The notes under the pieces were generated by a model. It was not told where the DNA came from and did no database searches. It saw only the letters and a list, made by a program, of their open reading frames with translations. Positions 46,931 through 55,385 of a DNA stretch of 64,000 nt are shown piece after piece; position 1 is the stretch's first letter, and each line of letters opens with the position of its first letter. The DNA is from a virus: IMG/VR virus record IMGVR_UViG_3300009093_000008, positions 1 to 64,000 of that record. One strand, 5' to 3'. Position numbers and translations under genes: made by a program.

Positions 46931-49900
46931 CTACTGCCCGGAAGACAACCGGTCGCGTACGTCAGAGGCAGCTACATCCTCAGGCCAAGCCGTATAGCCC
47001 TGGTGTGCACCCATCTCCGTAGCGATTTGCTGCCGGGCATCATCCCGGGCCTGCGCATCCGCCTGCACACTCGACGGGAGATTGTCCACGAACGTCTGCC
47101 GCAGATCGTTCACCTGCTGCATCCGTTCCTGCTGGTCAGATGCCAAAGCGGCACGTTCCGCAGCGTAACCATCCAGCTTGATGCCATTCTCGGCAGTCAC
47201 ATCATCCCAGGACAGGTCGCAATTGCAGTTCGGCCCACCCTCGCACAACTCCCCGAAGAACCCGTCACCAGGCCAGCCGGGCAACGTCTCGATGGTGTAC
47301 TGCTCACCATCCCGCTCAGCACACAGGGCACAATCCCCGCCGCTCCACGTGATCATCTGCTCGCCGGGCGCCAGGTCGGTACCGTCGTCGAGGGTCACCC
47401 CATCGTCGCCGTTGCTGGAAGCCTCTACCTGTGCAGCCGCTACCCTGGTGATGCCGTAGGCCTGCTCATAGGACGACTGGGCCTGCTGCCCGTACAAGTC
47501 GAGCCTTCCAGCCATCCCAGCGAACGCGGCAGTGGTAGCGCCAGCCGCAGTCACATCCCGCATCAGCTTCTCAAGGAAGTGCCTACCATCCTGGGCTTGA
47601 GCCTCCGCCTGCTCATCCCAGTAGTCCCCCACCTGGTCATGGAGATCTTCGTAGTCGTCACTCTCGAAATCGACAGGCGGAGTCTTCCTCGGCGCGAACT
47701 TGACCAGCCGGTGAGAACCCGGGTGGCCAAGATCAGACATAGCGTGTGAAGCACCCAGCCGCATCGCCTTGGAAGTGCCATCCGTCATAGCGGCAACTCC
47801 CCTGGAGATGAATTCCGGTCCACCGATCCTTCCGGTACGGAGGCCGTTAACGGCTTTTCCCAGTTCTGCCGCCACCGAATCCTTGATTGGCGCCAGTGCG
47901 GCCTCACGTCTGGATTGGGTAACCGACTGCCTAGCTTTCTCGACTACGTCGAGTGGATCCTCACCCATCTGCAACGCGTAGACCATGGCGTCTAGCACAC
48001 CGTGCTCGATCGCCCTGCACTCCCAGTCCTCGATCGACTTGCCCTGCTTCAACCGGCGCCGTAGGGCATCCAGCTCGGCAAGAGCAGCCTTCGTGACCAT
48101 CGCCTCCAGCGCCTTCGCGCCCGCGCCCGTGGTCTTACCGCCGTTACCTTCCCCAGCGCCAGGCTTAGAGCCAACAGCACGGTCAGAAGCCGCAGCCCCG
48201 GCAGAAGCCCCGGACGCGCCGGGGTTCGGCTTCGGCTTGGGCTTAGCCGCCCCACCACCACTATCCGGCGGAGCCTCACCAGGCGGAGCTATCGAGCCTG
48301 CCTCGGCGTTCGGCTGCAACCCCTCCGGCTTGCCCGTACTCGGGTCGATCGAGCCGAGGGCCAGGTAGCCCATGCTCGTCGCCACCAGGGGTTCAGTCGT
48401 CATCGGCAGACCGAACGGCTGTTCGCCCAGCTCGTTCCGGCCCTCGTCGATCGTGAGCAGTCCAGCGTTGATCTTGGAAACGAGGATGGAGACCTGAGTA
48501 GCCTCGTCCAGACCCTGCTCCATACCCTCCCACTGCCACTCCATGTCGGACTGGCCGCAGATGTCCTGAAGGATGTAGTCGAAGACAGCGGACTTCAGCC
48601 ACATCAGAAGCGGCTTCAGCGCCTTACGCTCGATGATCGAGTTCGCTGCACGGGTCTGCATGTTCGACGTCGAGGAGGACTGCACCATGGACACGCGCGG
48701 CGTGATACCGATCTCCACCGGAAGCACGTTGAACGCCATACACACCGAGGACATCACGATCTCGTCGAACTGGTCGGCGAGCGCCGTGGGCTTCTGCGGA
48801 TCCACCCGGGAACCGGGAGGGAGCACAACCACCCGATGCTTGTGCGCGGAGTCCCCGGCAAGAGCGTTCAGCGAATCCTGCAAACTGCGCATCTGGCCCA
48901 CGGTCATGTTCGTGTCGCCGGGGGAGATGAACACGCCGGGGATGGATCCCTCGTTGAAGTAGTCCAGCTGGAACTGTTGCCGATACAGGCCAGTCATCAC
49001 CGGGATGAGGGCACGCTCGACCGGCGGGAACCCGTACGGGGTCCACCGTCGAGGCACGTACGGCAGGTAGAGCAGCTGGTTGGAGCGGTACTCCGCGACC
49101 ATCTCGATGTCGTCGAAGGTCTCCGGGTCCGGGGGTGTCATCAGGTCGGTACGCGGCACGCCATACAGGTATTGCTGGTAGGCCACGTTCGGGGGTTTCG
49201 GCCGTGCACCACGGACGTCGATCATCGGACGGATCGAGGTACCGTCGATCAGCTGAAGCTCCGCCAGATCAGAACCCAGCAGTCCCTTACCCTTCATGCG
49301 GGTAGGCGCCATATACAGCGACAGCGCATCCACCTGGAACACGTCGTACAGCAGAGCAGCCAACCACGTGGAGTGGTCGGCGTAGTCGGTGTCCGGGCGT
49401 TTCCAGAACCTCATCGCCTCGGCGCGGCGTTCCTGGAAGTCCTTGTGCGCGGCATGGTCAGACGCCATGTCCTTCTCGGCTTCCTTGGTGGGGACGATGT
49501 CCCACTCCAAACCACGGATCTCCGAGATGCGAGTATCGATACAGGCATTCGCCACCGAGTACATGTCGCAGATGCTGCGCAGGTTGTCGAACGAGGCCAG
49601 CTTGTAACCTTCAGATCCAGGAACACCATGCGGCAGGTTCCACGCGACCGGGTACTCATACCGGCGCGGATCCACCAGGCCATCATCGTTGAGCTGATCC
49701 AGTCCGGGACCCACCATCGGCACACCAGGGCCGAACAGGGCATTCGCGAACGTGTTCGGGTCCCGCTGCAACCCAGCGGAACCCATGTTGAACGACGCGT
49801 ACTGGGGCTGCTGAGCGGTCCCCGGACCGTAGTTGGCGACACCCCCGGAACCGTACCCACCCTCGGCAGGATAGGATCCCTTGCGCTGACGCTGCGCCCG

Positions 49901-49933
49901 GCTTATCGAACGCGGATCGACTGGGAACGCCAA
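46931..49933 (-). CDS. Portal protein fused to a MuF-like domain
   Basis: 1000 aa. Start TTG 49933 with AAAGGTGG. The portal part (~1-560) contains SVANACIDTRISEIRGLEWD, LDYFNEGSIPGVFISPGD and FNVLPVEIGITPRVS. A Pro/Ala linker (KPKPKPNPGASGASAG) follows. The C-terminal half has the MuF fold: WSGGDCALCAERDGEQY (near 866) and GGPNCNCDLSW (near 900). MuF proteins enter the head and are ejected with DNA. The portal forms the 12-fold packaging ring. Fusion of the two is seen in some actinophages. Confidence 0.9.
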   Translation of the reverse strand: MAFPVDPRSISRAQRQRKGSYPAEGGYGSGGVANYGPGTAQQPQYASFNMGSAGLQRDPNTFANALFGPGVPMVGPGLDQLNDDGLVDPRRYEYPVAWNLPHGVPGSEGYKLASFDNLRSICDMYSVANACIDTRISEIRGLEWDIVPTKEAEKDMASDHAAHKDFQERRAEAMRFWKRPDTDYADHSTWLAALLYDVFQVDALSLYMAPTRMKGKGLLGSDLAELQLIDGTSIRPMIDVRGARPKPPNVAYQQYLYGVPRTDLMTPPDPETFDDIEMVAEYRSNQLLYLPYVPRRWTPYGFPPVERALIPVMTGLYRQQFQLDYFNEGSIPGVFISPGDTNMTVGQMRSLQDSLNALAGDSAHKHRVVVLPPGSRVDPQKPTALADQFDEIVMSSVCMAFNVLPVEIGITPRVSMVQSSSTSNMQTRAANSIIERKALKPLLMWLKSAVFDYILQDICGQSDMEWQWEGMEQGLDEATQVSILVSKINAGLLTIDEGRNELGEQPFGLPMTTEPLVATSMGYLALGSIDPSTGKPEGLQPNAEAGSIAPPGEAPPDSGGGAAKPKPKPNPGASGASAGAAASDRAVGSKPGAGEGNGGKTTGAGAKALEAMVTKAALAELDALRRRLKQGKSIEDWECRAIEHGVLDAMVYALQMGEDPLDVVEKARQSVTQSRREAALAPIKDSVAAELGKAVNGLRTGRIGGPEFISRGVAAMTDGTSKAMRLGASHAMSDLGHPGSHRLVKFAPRKTPPVDFESDDYEDLHDQVGDYWDEQAEAQAQDGRHFLEKLMRDVTAAGATTAAFAGMAGRLDLYGQQAQSSYEQAYGITRVAAAQVEASSNGDDGVTLDDGTDLAPGEQMITWSGGDCALCAERDGEQYTIETLPGWPGDGFFGELCEGGPNCNCDLSWDDVTAENGIKLDGYAAERAALASDQQERMQQVNDLRQTFVDNLPSSVQADAQARDDARQQIATEMGAHQGYTAWPEDVAASDVRDRLSSGQ

Positions 49934-49987
49934 GGAACCACCTTTTACTTAAGGTCTGTACGGGATCTGTGCTAGGTCTGTGTTGGA

Positions 49988-50878
49988 TTAGCCGTGGCAG
50001 ACGACGCGGTACTGGTTCGTAGTCGGGGCCGTCGCGAACGTGATGATGTCGGTGTTCGTGGTGGCGTGCTGAATGTCCGGCTGCACCACGTTGCCGGTGG
50101 AAACCTCGAACACCTGCGTCACCACATCTGTGGTACCCAGGTTGTGGGTAACCGTGATCGCGGTCAGCGAGCCGTTGCCGATCGAGGCGGCGAACTTACG
50201 CACCACCAGTGACGTGTCGATCTGGAGAGCGCCGGAGTTGAACGTCAGGCCAGTGCCGTTGTTGACGCTGACGACCGTACCGGAACCACCGGTCAGACCG
50301 TTGCCCAGCGCAGCCGAAGCGATACGCACACCAGACGAGGAGACGTCGATCGAGGTACCGTTCGGCAGAACCGAGAAGGTAGTCGAGGACAGCTGAAGGC
50401 CGTTACCGGCTGAGTAGGAAGTACCCGCACCGAACTGCGCGAACACGATGTTCGACACGCCGACGTTCGGATCGTTGGTGGTCTGGGTCCACGCCGTGTC
50501 AGCGTTGGCGGTGCCCTTGACGACCATCACCGTAGCCGACTGAAGGCCGGGGGTGGTGGATGCGTCGGCAGCGCGAGCGGGAGCACCCGACGCCGCGACG
50601 ACGTAGATACCGTTCTCGGTCTGGGTGGTCTGGTTCTTCAGCAGGATCCGGTCACCGGTGACAAGCGTGTAGCCGTCCACGGTCTGACCGTTCGCGTACG
50701 CCGTAGCCAGCGTGCCGTTCGTGGTGGTCGCTACGACCACTTCCTGCTTCCACTCCAGTCCCGCAGCGAAGTTGTCCACGTACGCTTTGGTTGCCGCGTC
50801 GCTCGAAGACGACGGGTCGGCGACATTGATGATCCGCTGTGACGCCGAGTCAATGCCATTGAGAAACTTAACCGCCAT
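49988..50878 (-). CDS. Trimeric fibre-like protein, 296 aa
   Basis: ATG 50878 with AAAGGAG. Start SSSSDAATKAYVDNFAAGLE carries the DAATKAYVD motif. The middle ILLKNQTTQTENGIYVVAA is a module also present in the 45280-46647 protein (ILVKNEATTSRNGIYVVTN). C-terminal VTHNLGTTDVVTQVFEVSTG is shared with 50927-51256 in style (LVHNLGRPPLVELFV). Probably virion fibres or capsid spikes. Confidence 0.75.
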   Translation of the reverse strand: MAVKFLNGIDSASQRIINVADPSSSSDAATKAYVDNFAAGLEWKQEVVVATTTNGTLATAYANGQTVDGYTLVTGDRILLKNQTTQTENGIYVVAASGAPARAADASTTPGLQSATVMVVKGTANADTAWTQTTNDPNVGVSNIVFAQFGAGTSYSAGNGLQLSSTTFSVLPNGTSIDVSSSGVRIASAALGNGLTGGSGTVVSVNNGTGLTFNSGALQIDTSLVVRKFAASIGNGSLTAITVTHNLGTTDVVTQVFEVSTGNVVQPDIQHATTNTDIITFATAPTTNQYRVVCHG

Positions 50879-50926
50879 GAACTCCTTTTACGGGTTTAGC
50901 CGTGGACCATCGCGGTCCCTACTACG

Positions 50927-51256
50927 TCAAGAATATATGGCCTGGCCGGTTTGTGGCGTCGCGAAAACGATGGTCGTGGTATTCGCGTCGCTGACAATCA
51001 CATCCGCCATGACCTGAGCACCGGCGACGAACAGTTCCACCAACGGAGGGCGGCCGAGGTTGTGGACGAGGATCCACGTAGCCGCTGGGGAGGATTGCGT
51101 GAACACCCCCACACTGCCGGACCCGACAGGACCCCTAGGGCCGGGTGGTCCTTGTGGGCCAGCCGCAGCGGTGGTTACGGACATCGTCTCCGGCTGCGTT
51201 ACCCTCACCGCCACCGAACTAGCCTGCCGTACCGTCACCACAATCGGGTCAGACAT
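50927..51256 (-). CDS. Collagen-like fibre protein, 109 aa
   Basis: ATG 51256. GPQGPPGPRGPVGSG is a G-X-Y collagen segment of about five triplets, after a short N-terminal domain. The C-terminal part (ILVHNLGRPPLVELFVAGAQ) matches the tail of the previous fibre. Probably trimeric. Confidence 0.75.
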   Translation of the reverse strand: MSDPIVVTVRQASSVAVRVTQPETMSVTTAAAGPQGPPGPRGPVGSGSVGVFTQSSPAATWILVHNLGRPPLVELFVAGAQVMADVIVSDANTTTIVFATPQTGQAIYS

Positions 51257-51260
51257 CGGG

Positions 51261-51626
51261 CTACCACCCGATCCCGGGGTTCAGGAGTATCGGGCCCTCC
51301 AACAGCGGCGTAATGGTGCCGCTGGGGGACCTCACAAGGATGGAGTACACGCCTTCAGTCCACGGCTGGGCGGCCGAGGCGGTGGCGGTGAGGCCGATGG
51401 CCAGCGTCCCATCCGTAGTACCCACTACCAGTGAGGTACCGGTACCGCCGCCACTGACACTGTCGAAGCTGAGCAGCGGAGCTTTGTTGGACAGGTTGTC
51501 CACCACATGCATGCGGGCAGAATAGCCGGTCAGATCAACCGGCGTACCATCCGGGTTCTCCCAAGTAAGAACAAGAGAGAATGTGGTGCCCGACTCAAGG
51601 GCAAGAGCAAACGAACCAACCGACAC
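51261..51626 (-). CDS. BppU-like upper baseplate/fibre attachment protein
   Basis: 121 aa from GTG 51626 with AGGTGATCC upstream; the ATG at 51662 would overlap the previous gene. FSLVLTWENPDGTPVDLTGY then ARMHVVDN resembles the N-terminal domain of BppU-type proteins that anchor receptor-binding proteins. The end is beta-rich (GVYSILVRSPSGTITPLL). Confidence 0.7.
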   Translation of the reverse strand: MSVGSFALALESGTTFSLVLTWENPDGTPVDLTGYSARMHVVDNLSNKAPLLSFDSVSGGGTGTSLVVGTTDGTLAIGLTATASAAQPWTEGVYSILVRSPSGTITPLLEGPILLNPGIGW

Positions 51627-51636
51627 TGGATCACCT

Positions 51637-52053
51637 CTATTCGAGTGTACCGACTTCGGCATCCAGCAGTCTCAGCAGGATAGACGCTGCCAGCTGCTCA
51701 CCAGGATCCCCCACTGTCTCGGCTCCACCGATGGCGTAGACGAGCCTCCCCCGCAGTTCCAACATCTCCTCGTCGTCGAGTTCGTGAGCGAGGAGCTTTT
51801 CGAGGAGTTCATCCCGGCGGGCATGCTCGGCGTGGGGATGGTGCAGGATCGTGGCTGCGTCTTTCATGAGACCAGTCCAGAACACATCTGTCTTAACTTC
51901 AAGTGCGGTGATCCGGTTGCCCAGAGCGTCCACGGCATCCACCACTTCCTTGCGATGTTGTCTTGACGCGTTCCGCTCACTGAAGTACAAACCAAAAGCG
52001 CCTGTGACAGCAATGATAGCCGTCAACAAGACGCCGAGGTCTTCCGGGTTCAT
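51637..52053 (-). CDS. Membrane-anchored helical protein, 138 aa
   Basis: ATG 52053. DLGVLLTAIIAVTGAFGLYF is one transmembrane helix at the N-terminus, followed by coiled-coil-type helices (EVVDAVDALGNRITALEVKT). The C-terminal half is acidic and helical. Resembles small phage membrane proteins of the 58178 type, but inverted topology. Confidence 0.7.
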   Translation of the reverse strand: MNPEDLGVLLTAIIAVTGAFGLYFSERNASRQHRKEVVDAVDALGNRITALEVKTDVFWTGLMKDAATILHHPHAEHARRDELLEKLLAHELDDEEMLELRGRLVYAIGGAETVGDPGEQLAASILLRLLDAEVGTLE

Positions 52054-52055
52054 GG

Positions 52056-52634
52056 CTAGCGCCTTACCGCGAGCAGGCGCTGGAGTTCCTTTTTGATCTG
52101 CTTCACCCGCTGCACCCGGGCCACAGACAGGGCGGTGATCGGGGATGCCAGGGAGACGGCGCGGACTACACACGCAATCACCAGAACAGAGATGATCACT
52201 TCCGAGATGACCGGATAGAGCACCGGGGTTCGAGCGGCAGTGGTGCCGACAGAGAAGTTGCTGTAGCCGTACCATCCGAACGCGAAGGCGTAGATCCACA
52301 TCCCGAAGATCTCCAGACGGCGCGTCTTCATCAGGTTGTAGTTGTGCATGCGGAACAGCGACCACAGCAGCGAGCAGCTGGCTACGAGCATGGACGAGGC
52401 CCAGATGTATAGTCCGGCGGCGCCATGGTAGTAGGCCAGCAGGGGCCGGTCTGTGCCGTGTTCGTGCCTGATGAGGAGCGACACCGCATCCAGCAGCGCC
52501 AGGACGACGAGGAACACCTCGAACGGCTCGGCGATCAGGGACGAGGGTGTCTTGATGAACCCGTGGAAGAACAGCCGACGCCAAAAGCCGAGGCGATCGT
52601 CTGCCTCGGCTCTGCGCTTGAAAAACCTACCCAT
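52056..52634 (-). CDS. Polytopic membrane protein, 192 aa
   Basis: ATG 52634 with AAGGGATTTC. After basic RFFKRRAEADDRLG come several hydrophobic helices (EVFLVVLALLDAVSLL; GLYIWASSMLVASCSLLWSL; IFGMWIYAFAFGWYGYSNF; VISEVIISVLVIACVV). Basic C-terminal helix (RVQRVKQIKKELQRLL). No family recognised. Confidence 0.72.
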   Translation of the reverse strand: MGRFFKRRAEADDRLGFWRRLFFHGFIKTPSSLIAEPFEVFLVVLALLDAVSLLIRHEHGTDRPLLAYYHGAAGLYIWASSMLVASCSLLWSLFRMHNYNLMKTRRLEIFGMWIYAFAFGWYGYSNFSVGTTAARTPVLYPVISEVIISVLVIACVVRAVSLASPITALSVARVQRVKQIKKELQRLLAVRR

Positions 52635-52638
52635 GAAA

Positions 52639-52684
52639 TCCCTTCCGAAGCTAGCACTACTAACTAGCTTATCGCGGGAAGGGA
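52639..52684 (-). promoter_or_regulatory. Stem-loop overlapping the ribosome binding site of 52056-52634
   Basis: TCCCTTCC/GGGAAGGGA (outer) and AAGCTAG/CTAGCTT (inner, 52648-52654 with 52664-52670) form a strong hairpin right before ATG 52634. The arm nearest the gene holds its AAGGGA ribosome binding site, so folding would hide it. It can also act as terminator of the small gene that ends at 52685. Confidence 0.55.
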
Positions 52685-52849
52685 CTACTGAGGTCGGTTG
52701 TTCGCGATTGTAGTTTTCAGGGACTCCAGAATCATGATGAACGCCTGTTCCTCGGAGAACCCGGCTTCGACGAACGCACGATACAGCTCGTGCATGCCGA
52801 TGGCGCCAGCCGCCGTCGAGGTGAACGGGTCTTCAGGCTTGTCCGTCAT
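52685..52849 (-). CDS. Small acidic helical protein, 54 aa
   Basis: ATG 52849 in an ATGA overlap. GMHELYRAFVEAGFSEEQAF, then IMILESLKTTIANN: amphipathic helices common in actinophage 50-60-aa proteins. Function unknown. Confidence 0.7.
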   Translation of the reverse strand: MTDKPEDPFTSTAAGAIGMHELYRAFVEAGFSEEQAFIMILESLKTTIANNRPQ

Positions 52850-53040
52850 GCGTTCTCCTTCAGATGGCCTATCAGCCAATCACGGGCTTCCGCCCAGGTC
52901 TTGAAGCTGGACAGGTGGTAGAAGGTCCCGATGTCCCACCTCAGCCACGAGGAAGGGGACCAAGAGCCTTCAACGCGGTACACGTCCCACCGGCGCCGCC
53001 AGTAGGTATCCTCAACCGCTTCGATCCGATACCGGCTCAC
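52846..53040 (-). CDS. Hypothetical protein, 64 aa
   Basis: GTG 53040 with AAGGGG upstream, overlapping the WhiB gene by 29 nt. Aromatic/basic (DTYWRRRWDVYRVEGSW; KTWAEARDWLIGHL). No family recognised. Confidence 0.65.
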   Translation of the reverse strand: MSRYRIEAVEDTYWRRRWDVYRVEGSWSPSSWLRWDIGTFYHLSSFKTWAEARDWLIGHLKENA

Positions 53041-53491
53041 GCTCGGCCCCTTCGGTCCTAGTCCACGAGGTACTGTCGTACGGACGGAACTCCCCACCCC
53101 ACACACCAGACGACCCCGACAGCTTACCCCACTCGCCACACTGAAGGCGAACCGGGCAGTTGTCGCAGATGGGCTTCCACGCCTGTCGGTTGATCTCACC
53201 CAGCCCGTTCGGGAAGAACAACACTTCCAGATCAGCCTCTGTCAGCAGGCGCCGTGACTTCGGGTCGGCAGGCTTGTTCTTGATATGGCAGGCAGCCAAC
53301 TCCCACCATCCGGTTCTGCGCTTCGGCGCCTCAAACCCGGACCGCACTATGCGGCAGGTGTTGCAGTGGTTGTTGCTGTACCGGCCGCGCTGCATCGAGA
53401 AGTAGGCCATGGTCTTGTGCTGTAGGCAGGTTTCACAGCGCACCTTCTCGGCGAGGAAGTTCACCGAGGCGGAGTGGTCATCACTTGCCAT
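53012..53491 (-). CDS. whiB: WhiB-family regulator with canonical GVWGG turn
   Basis: 159 aa from ATG 53491. Cysteines C68, C109, C112, C118 (LAACHI; CDNCPVRLQC) are the Fe-S ligands, and SGVWGGEFRP is the canonical turn. An N-terminal zinc ribbon (CETC 19-22, CNTC 43-46) is added, as in the first WhiB. Between C68 and C109 is an insert (LTEADLEVLFFPNG). Phage WhiBs can repress host whiB genes. The two paralogues in this window differ in the turn, so they may divide roles. Confidence 0.9.
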   Translation of the reverse strand: MASDDHSASVNFLAEKVRCETCLQHKTMAYFSMQRGRYSNNHCNTCRIVRSGFEAPKRRTGWWELAACHIKNKPADPKSRRLLTEADLEVLFFPNGLGEINRQAWKPICDNCPVRLQCGEWGKLSGSSGVWGGEFRPYDSTSWTRTEGAEREPVSDRSG

Positions 53492-53675
53492 TCTGAGTCG
53501 CCGCCTTGTAGAGATCGTCGAGGTCCCGCTGCATGGCGTCGTACTCGATCCAGATGCGGTTCCAGTAGTTGACTTTGTCCGCCGGGACGTCCAGCTCCAC
53601 CATGCCCGTGTGCCGCCGGTCCCCGTATGGCGTGTAGTCCGGGTAACGCTCGTCTTTGTCGATGTAGATCTTCAT
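53481..53675 (-). CDS. Hypothetical protein, 64 aa
   Basis: ATG 53675. MKIYIDKDERYPDYTPYGDR, GMVELDVPADKV, then a helix to the C-terminus. Overlaps the WhiB gene by 11 nt. No family recognised. Confidence 0.68.
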   Translation of the reverse strand: MKIYIDKDERYPDYTPYGDRRHTGMVELDVPADKVNYWNRIWIEYDAMQRDLDDLYKAATQNGK

Positions 53676-53685
53676 GGTCGGGATC

Positions 53686-53856
53686 CTACCGTTCAGGTTG
53701 ACGAGGGGTCAATACCAGGTCCGTCGCATAGGCGAGGCAGTCGATCCAAGGCAGGTCCGGATGGTTACGCTGGACATCCTCGGCGAGGTTCAGCACGCGG
53801 TTCTCTTCACGCTGCGAGGTCTTGTGGCAGTCACAGCTAGGACAGTGCAGACACAT
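53686..53856 (-). CDS. Cys-rich N-terminal mini-protein, 56 aa
   Basis: ATG 53856 (TGATG overlap). MCLHCPSCDCHKT holds two overlapping CxxC; the rest is a helical acidic segment (ENRVLNLAEDVQRNHPDLPW). Metal binding likely. Confidence 0.65.
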   Translation of the reverse strand: MCLHCPSCDCHKTSQREENRVLNLAEDVQRNHPDLPWIDCLAYATDLVLTPRQPER

Positions 53857-54242
53857 CAGCTCAGACCTACTTCCTGTTCTAGGTGTGTGATCCACGAACG
53901 CGACACGTAGCCGCGCCGGGAGTTCTCCTCCCGAACCCTGGCCCACTCCGCAGCATGCTTGGGACACACAGGCACAAGACCGTTGCCCAACTCCCGCAGT
54001 GGGGCGGAGTCGGAAACGAACTCGTCACACACCGGGTCTCTCCTGCGCGTCCCTCCCCAGCGGCACAAGGAGGAGACGTAAAGCGGACCAGCTGAACGCC
54101 GCGACCAGAGGACAGTGGGCTTCCCACGTTGGTGGCGCATCACCCGATAGCGTACGTACCTCGGCAACCGACGACCGGCGGCGAACGACAGCACGTGCAA
54201 CCAGCCGAGCAGCAGGACCCGGTACAGCCAGAAGCGTCTCAC
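53856..54242 (-). CDS. Basic membrane-linked protein, 128 aa
   Basis: GTG 54242 (GTGA overlap). A hydrophobic N-terminal stretch FWLYRVLLLGWLHVLSFAAG, then a basic region (RRLPRYVRYRVMRHQRGKP). A later region has LCRWGG, PVCDEF and PVCPKH. Possible anchored cytosolic metal-binding domain. No family recognised. Confidence 0.65.
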   Translation of the reverse strand: MRRFWLYRVLLLGWLHVLSFAAGRRLPRYVRYRVMRHQRGKPTVLWSRRSAGPLYVSSLCRWGGTRRRDPVCDEFVSDSAPLRELGNGLVPVCPKHAAEWARVREENSRRGYVSRSWITHLEQEVGLS

Positions 54243-54427
54243 CGCCGCCCACCCCCAGGCCTGCGCTTGCTCTTGCTGGCCTCCCGCGCCTCACGGAAAG
54301 CGGCTATCTCTGCCTCAGGGTCGGCCGGAGGAATAGAGGGTACGTCGATCGTTTCGATACGAATGGCGGTCTCCATGATTTCTTTGTCGGTCAGCTTCGC
54401 GCCCCGGAGGATATCCCAGAATTTCAT
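54239..54427 (-). CDS. Hypothetical protein, 62 aa
   Basis: ATG 54427 (TGATG). MKFWDILRGAKLTDKEIMET, then an acidic and finally basic tail (KRRPGGGRR). Coupled to both neighbours. Function unknown. Confidence 0.68.
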   Translation of the reverse strand: MKFWDILRGAKLTDKEIMETAIRIETIDVPSIPPADPEAEIAAFREAREASKSKRRPGGGRR

Positions 54428-54531
54428 CAGCTCTTACCTCCTCCCGGGCTGCGCTTGCACCACCACGCGTGATGGCCTTTGGAGTCGCACTCCAGACAGC
54501 GACCGGAAGCACCGGGCCCCAGGATACCCAT
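54427..54531 (-). CDS. 34-aa zinc-knuckle peptide
   Basis: ATG 54531, stop TGA at 54429-54427 shared with the next ATG (TGATG). CLECDSKGHHAWWC fits C-X2-C-X4-H-X4-C, the CCHC knuckle. Basic tail CKRSPGGGKS. Too short for the usual length threshold but locked in place by overlaps. Confidence 0.65.
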   Translation of the reverse strand: MGILGPGASGRCLECDSKGHHAWWCKRSPGGGKS

Positions 54532-54532
54532 C

Positions 54533-54619
54533 TTAGTCACCACGTCCGAATACCGTCAGAGAGAATATGAGTAGCGCCAGCATTACTACAGGGAACCACC
54601 ACGGGACACCAAGTATCAT
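54533..54619 (-). CDS. 28-aa one-helix membrane peptide
   Basis: ATG 54619 (TGATG overlap) with AAGGGTGG upstream; ATG 54625 is an alternative. MILGVPWWFPVVMLALLIFS is strongly hydrophobic, ending TVFGRGD. It exactly fills the gap between two coding genes. Confidence 0.55.
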   Translation of the reverse strand: MILGVPWWFPVVMLALLIFSLTVFGRGD

Positions 54620-55113
54620 CACCATCCACCCTTCCGGGGCTTGGTGCAGCCAGAGCAGCGGCACGGAGCCTTGCCCATCAGGCGCGGACCGATCTCACTG
54701 TGCATCTGCTTCACCGCCTTCAGGATCTCCTCGGTGTCCTCGAACGTCTTCGTTGCCCTGGCATCCGAGGCCGCGCCCTGAAGGTTCTGCCCCACCATGA
54801 TGGCAGGAAGCAGCACCAGCTGAAGGAACGACTGGGCAATCCACGACACAAGCGCGATGATCGACACCCGCACCAGGGCATCAGGGAAGGTGTGGGCGAA
54901 CAGGTGGAACTGGGACAGGATCGCCGGGAGGGAACACAGCGCCAGTAGGCAGAACACCCATGCACAGGTCATGGTGCCGACCTTGCTGGTGATCTTCTCT
55001 GCGGCGCGTTTGTTGAACCGCTGGTATGCGGTGTCGGTGCGGTGGTGGTCCATGCGGTGTCCGTGGACCGGGGTACCGGCGTTGGTGTAGCCGTGGGTGG
55101 GTTCGTGGGTCAT
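54619..55113 (-). CDS. DUF1003-like membrane protein
   Basis: 164 aa from ATG 55113 (ATGA). Hydrophobic helices MTCAWVFCLLALCSLPAIL and VSIIALVSWIAQSFLQLVLL, then PAIMVGQNLQGAASDARATK, the QN-x-A/R-rich stretch of DUF1003 membrane proteins. C-terminal CRCSGCTK gives a small metal site. Function in phage unknown. Confidence 0.72.
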   Translation of the reverse strand: MTHEPTHGYTNAGTPVHGHRMDHHRTDTAYQRFNKRAAEKITSKVGTMTCAWVFCLLALCSLPAILSQFHLFAHTFPDALVRVSIIALVSWIAQSFLQLVLLPAIMVGQNLQGAASDARATKTFEDTEEILKAVKQMHSEIGPRLMGKAPCRCSGCTKPRKGGW

Positions 55114-55385
55114 CGTGTTTCTCCTATCGCTCCGACGAGTGTACCGCCTACCTCGTCGGCGAACCGCTGGCAGGCTTCCTCGAACGGCAGTCCGGCCCAT
55201 TCCGGTGAGAACGGGTTCTTCCTGATGCCGAAGCACCGTGAGCAGATCAGGTCGAGGCTGAAGCTGAAGACTGGCGCCACGTAGAGCAGGTGGTCACAGT
55301 CAGGCAACAGCGGGTTGACCACGATCAGGGGTGCGTCGGCGAAGATCTCCGCTGCATCCTCGAACGAGACAGTGGGGATCATCAT
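55110..55385 (-). CDS. Hypothetical protein with CSRC, 91 aa
   Basis: ATG 55385 (ATGATGA region overlapping upstream stop). A hydrophobic-beta start (APLIVVNPLLPDCDHLLYVA) and ICSRCFG with a later C. Predicted alpha/beta. No family recognised. Confidence 0.68.
   Translation of the reverse strand: MMIPTVSFEDAAEIFADAPLIVVNPLLPDCDHLLYVAPVFSFSLDLICSRCFGIRKNPFSPEWAGLPFEEACQRFADEVGGTLVGAIGETR

Noticed and set aside
51637-52584. 315-aa minus-strand ORF
   Set aside because: Only the last 138 codons (from ATG 52053) have a membrane helix and coil; the rest overlaps the polytopic membrane gene in another frame.
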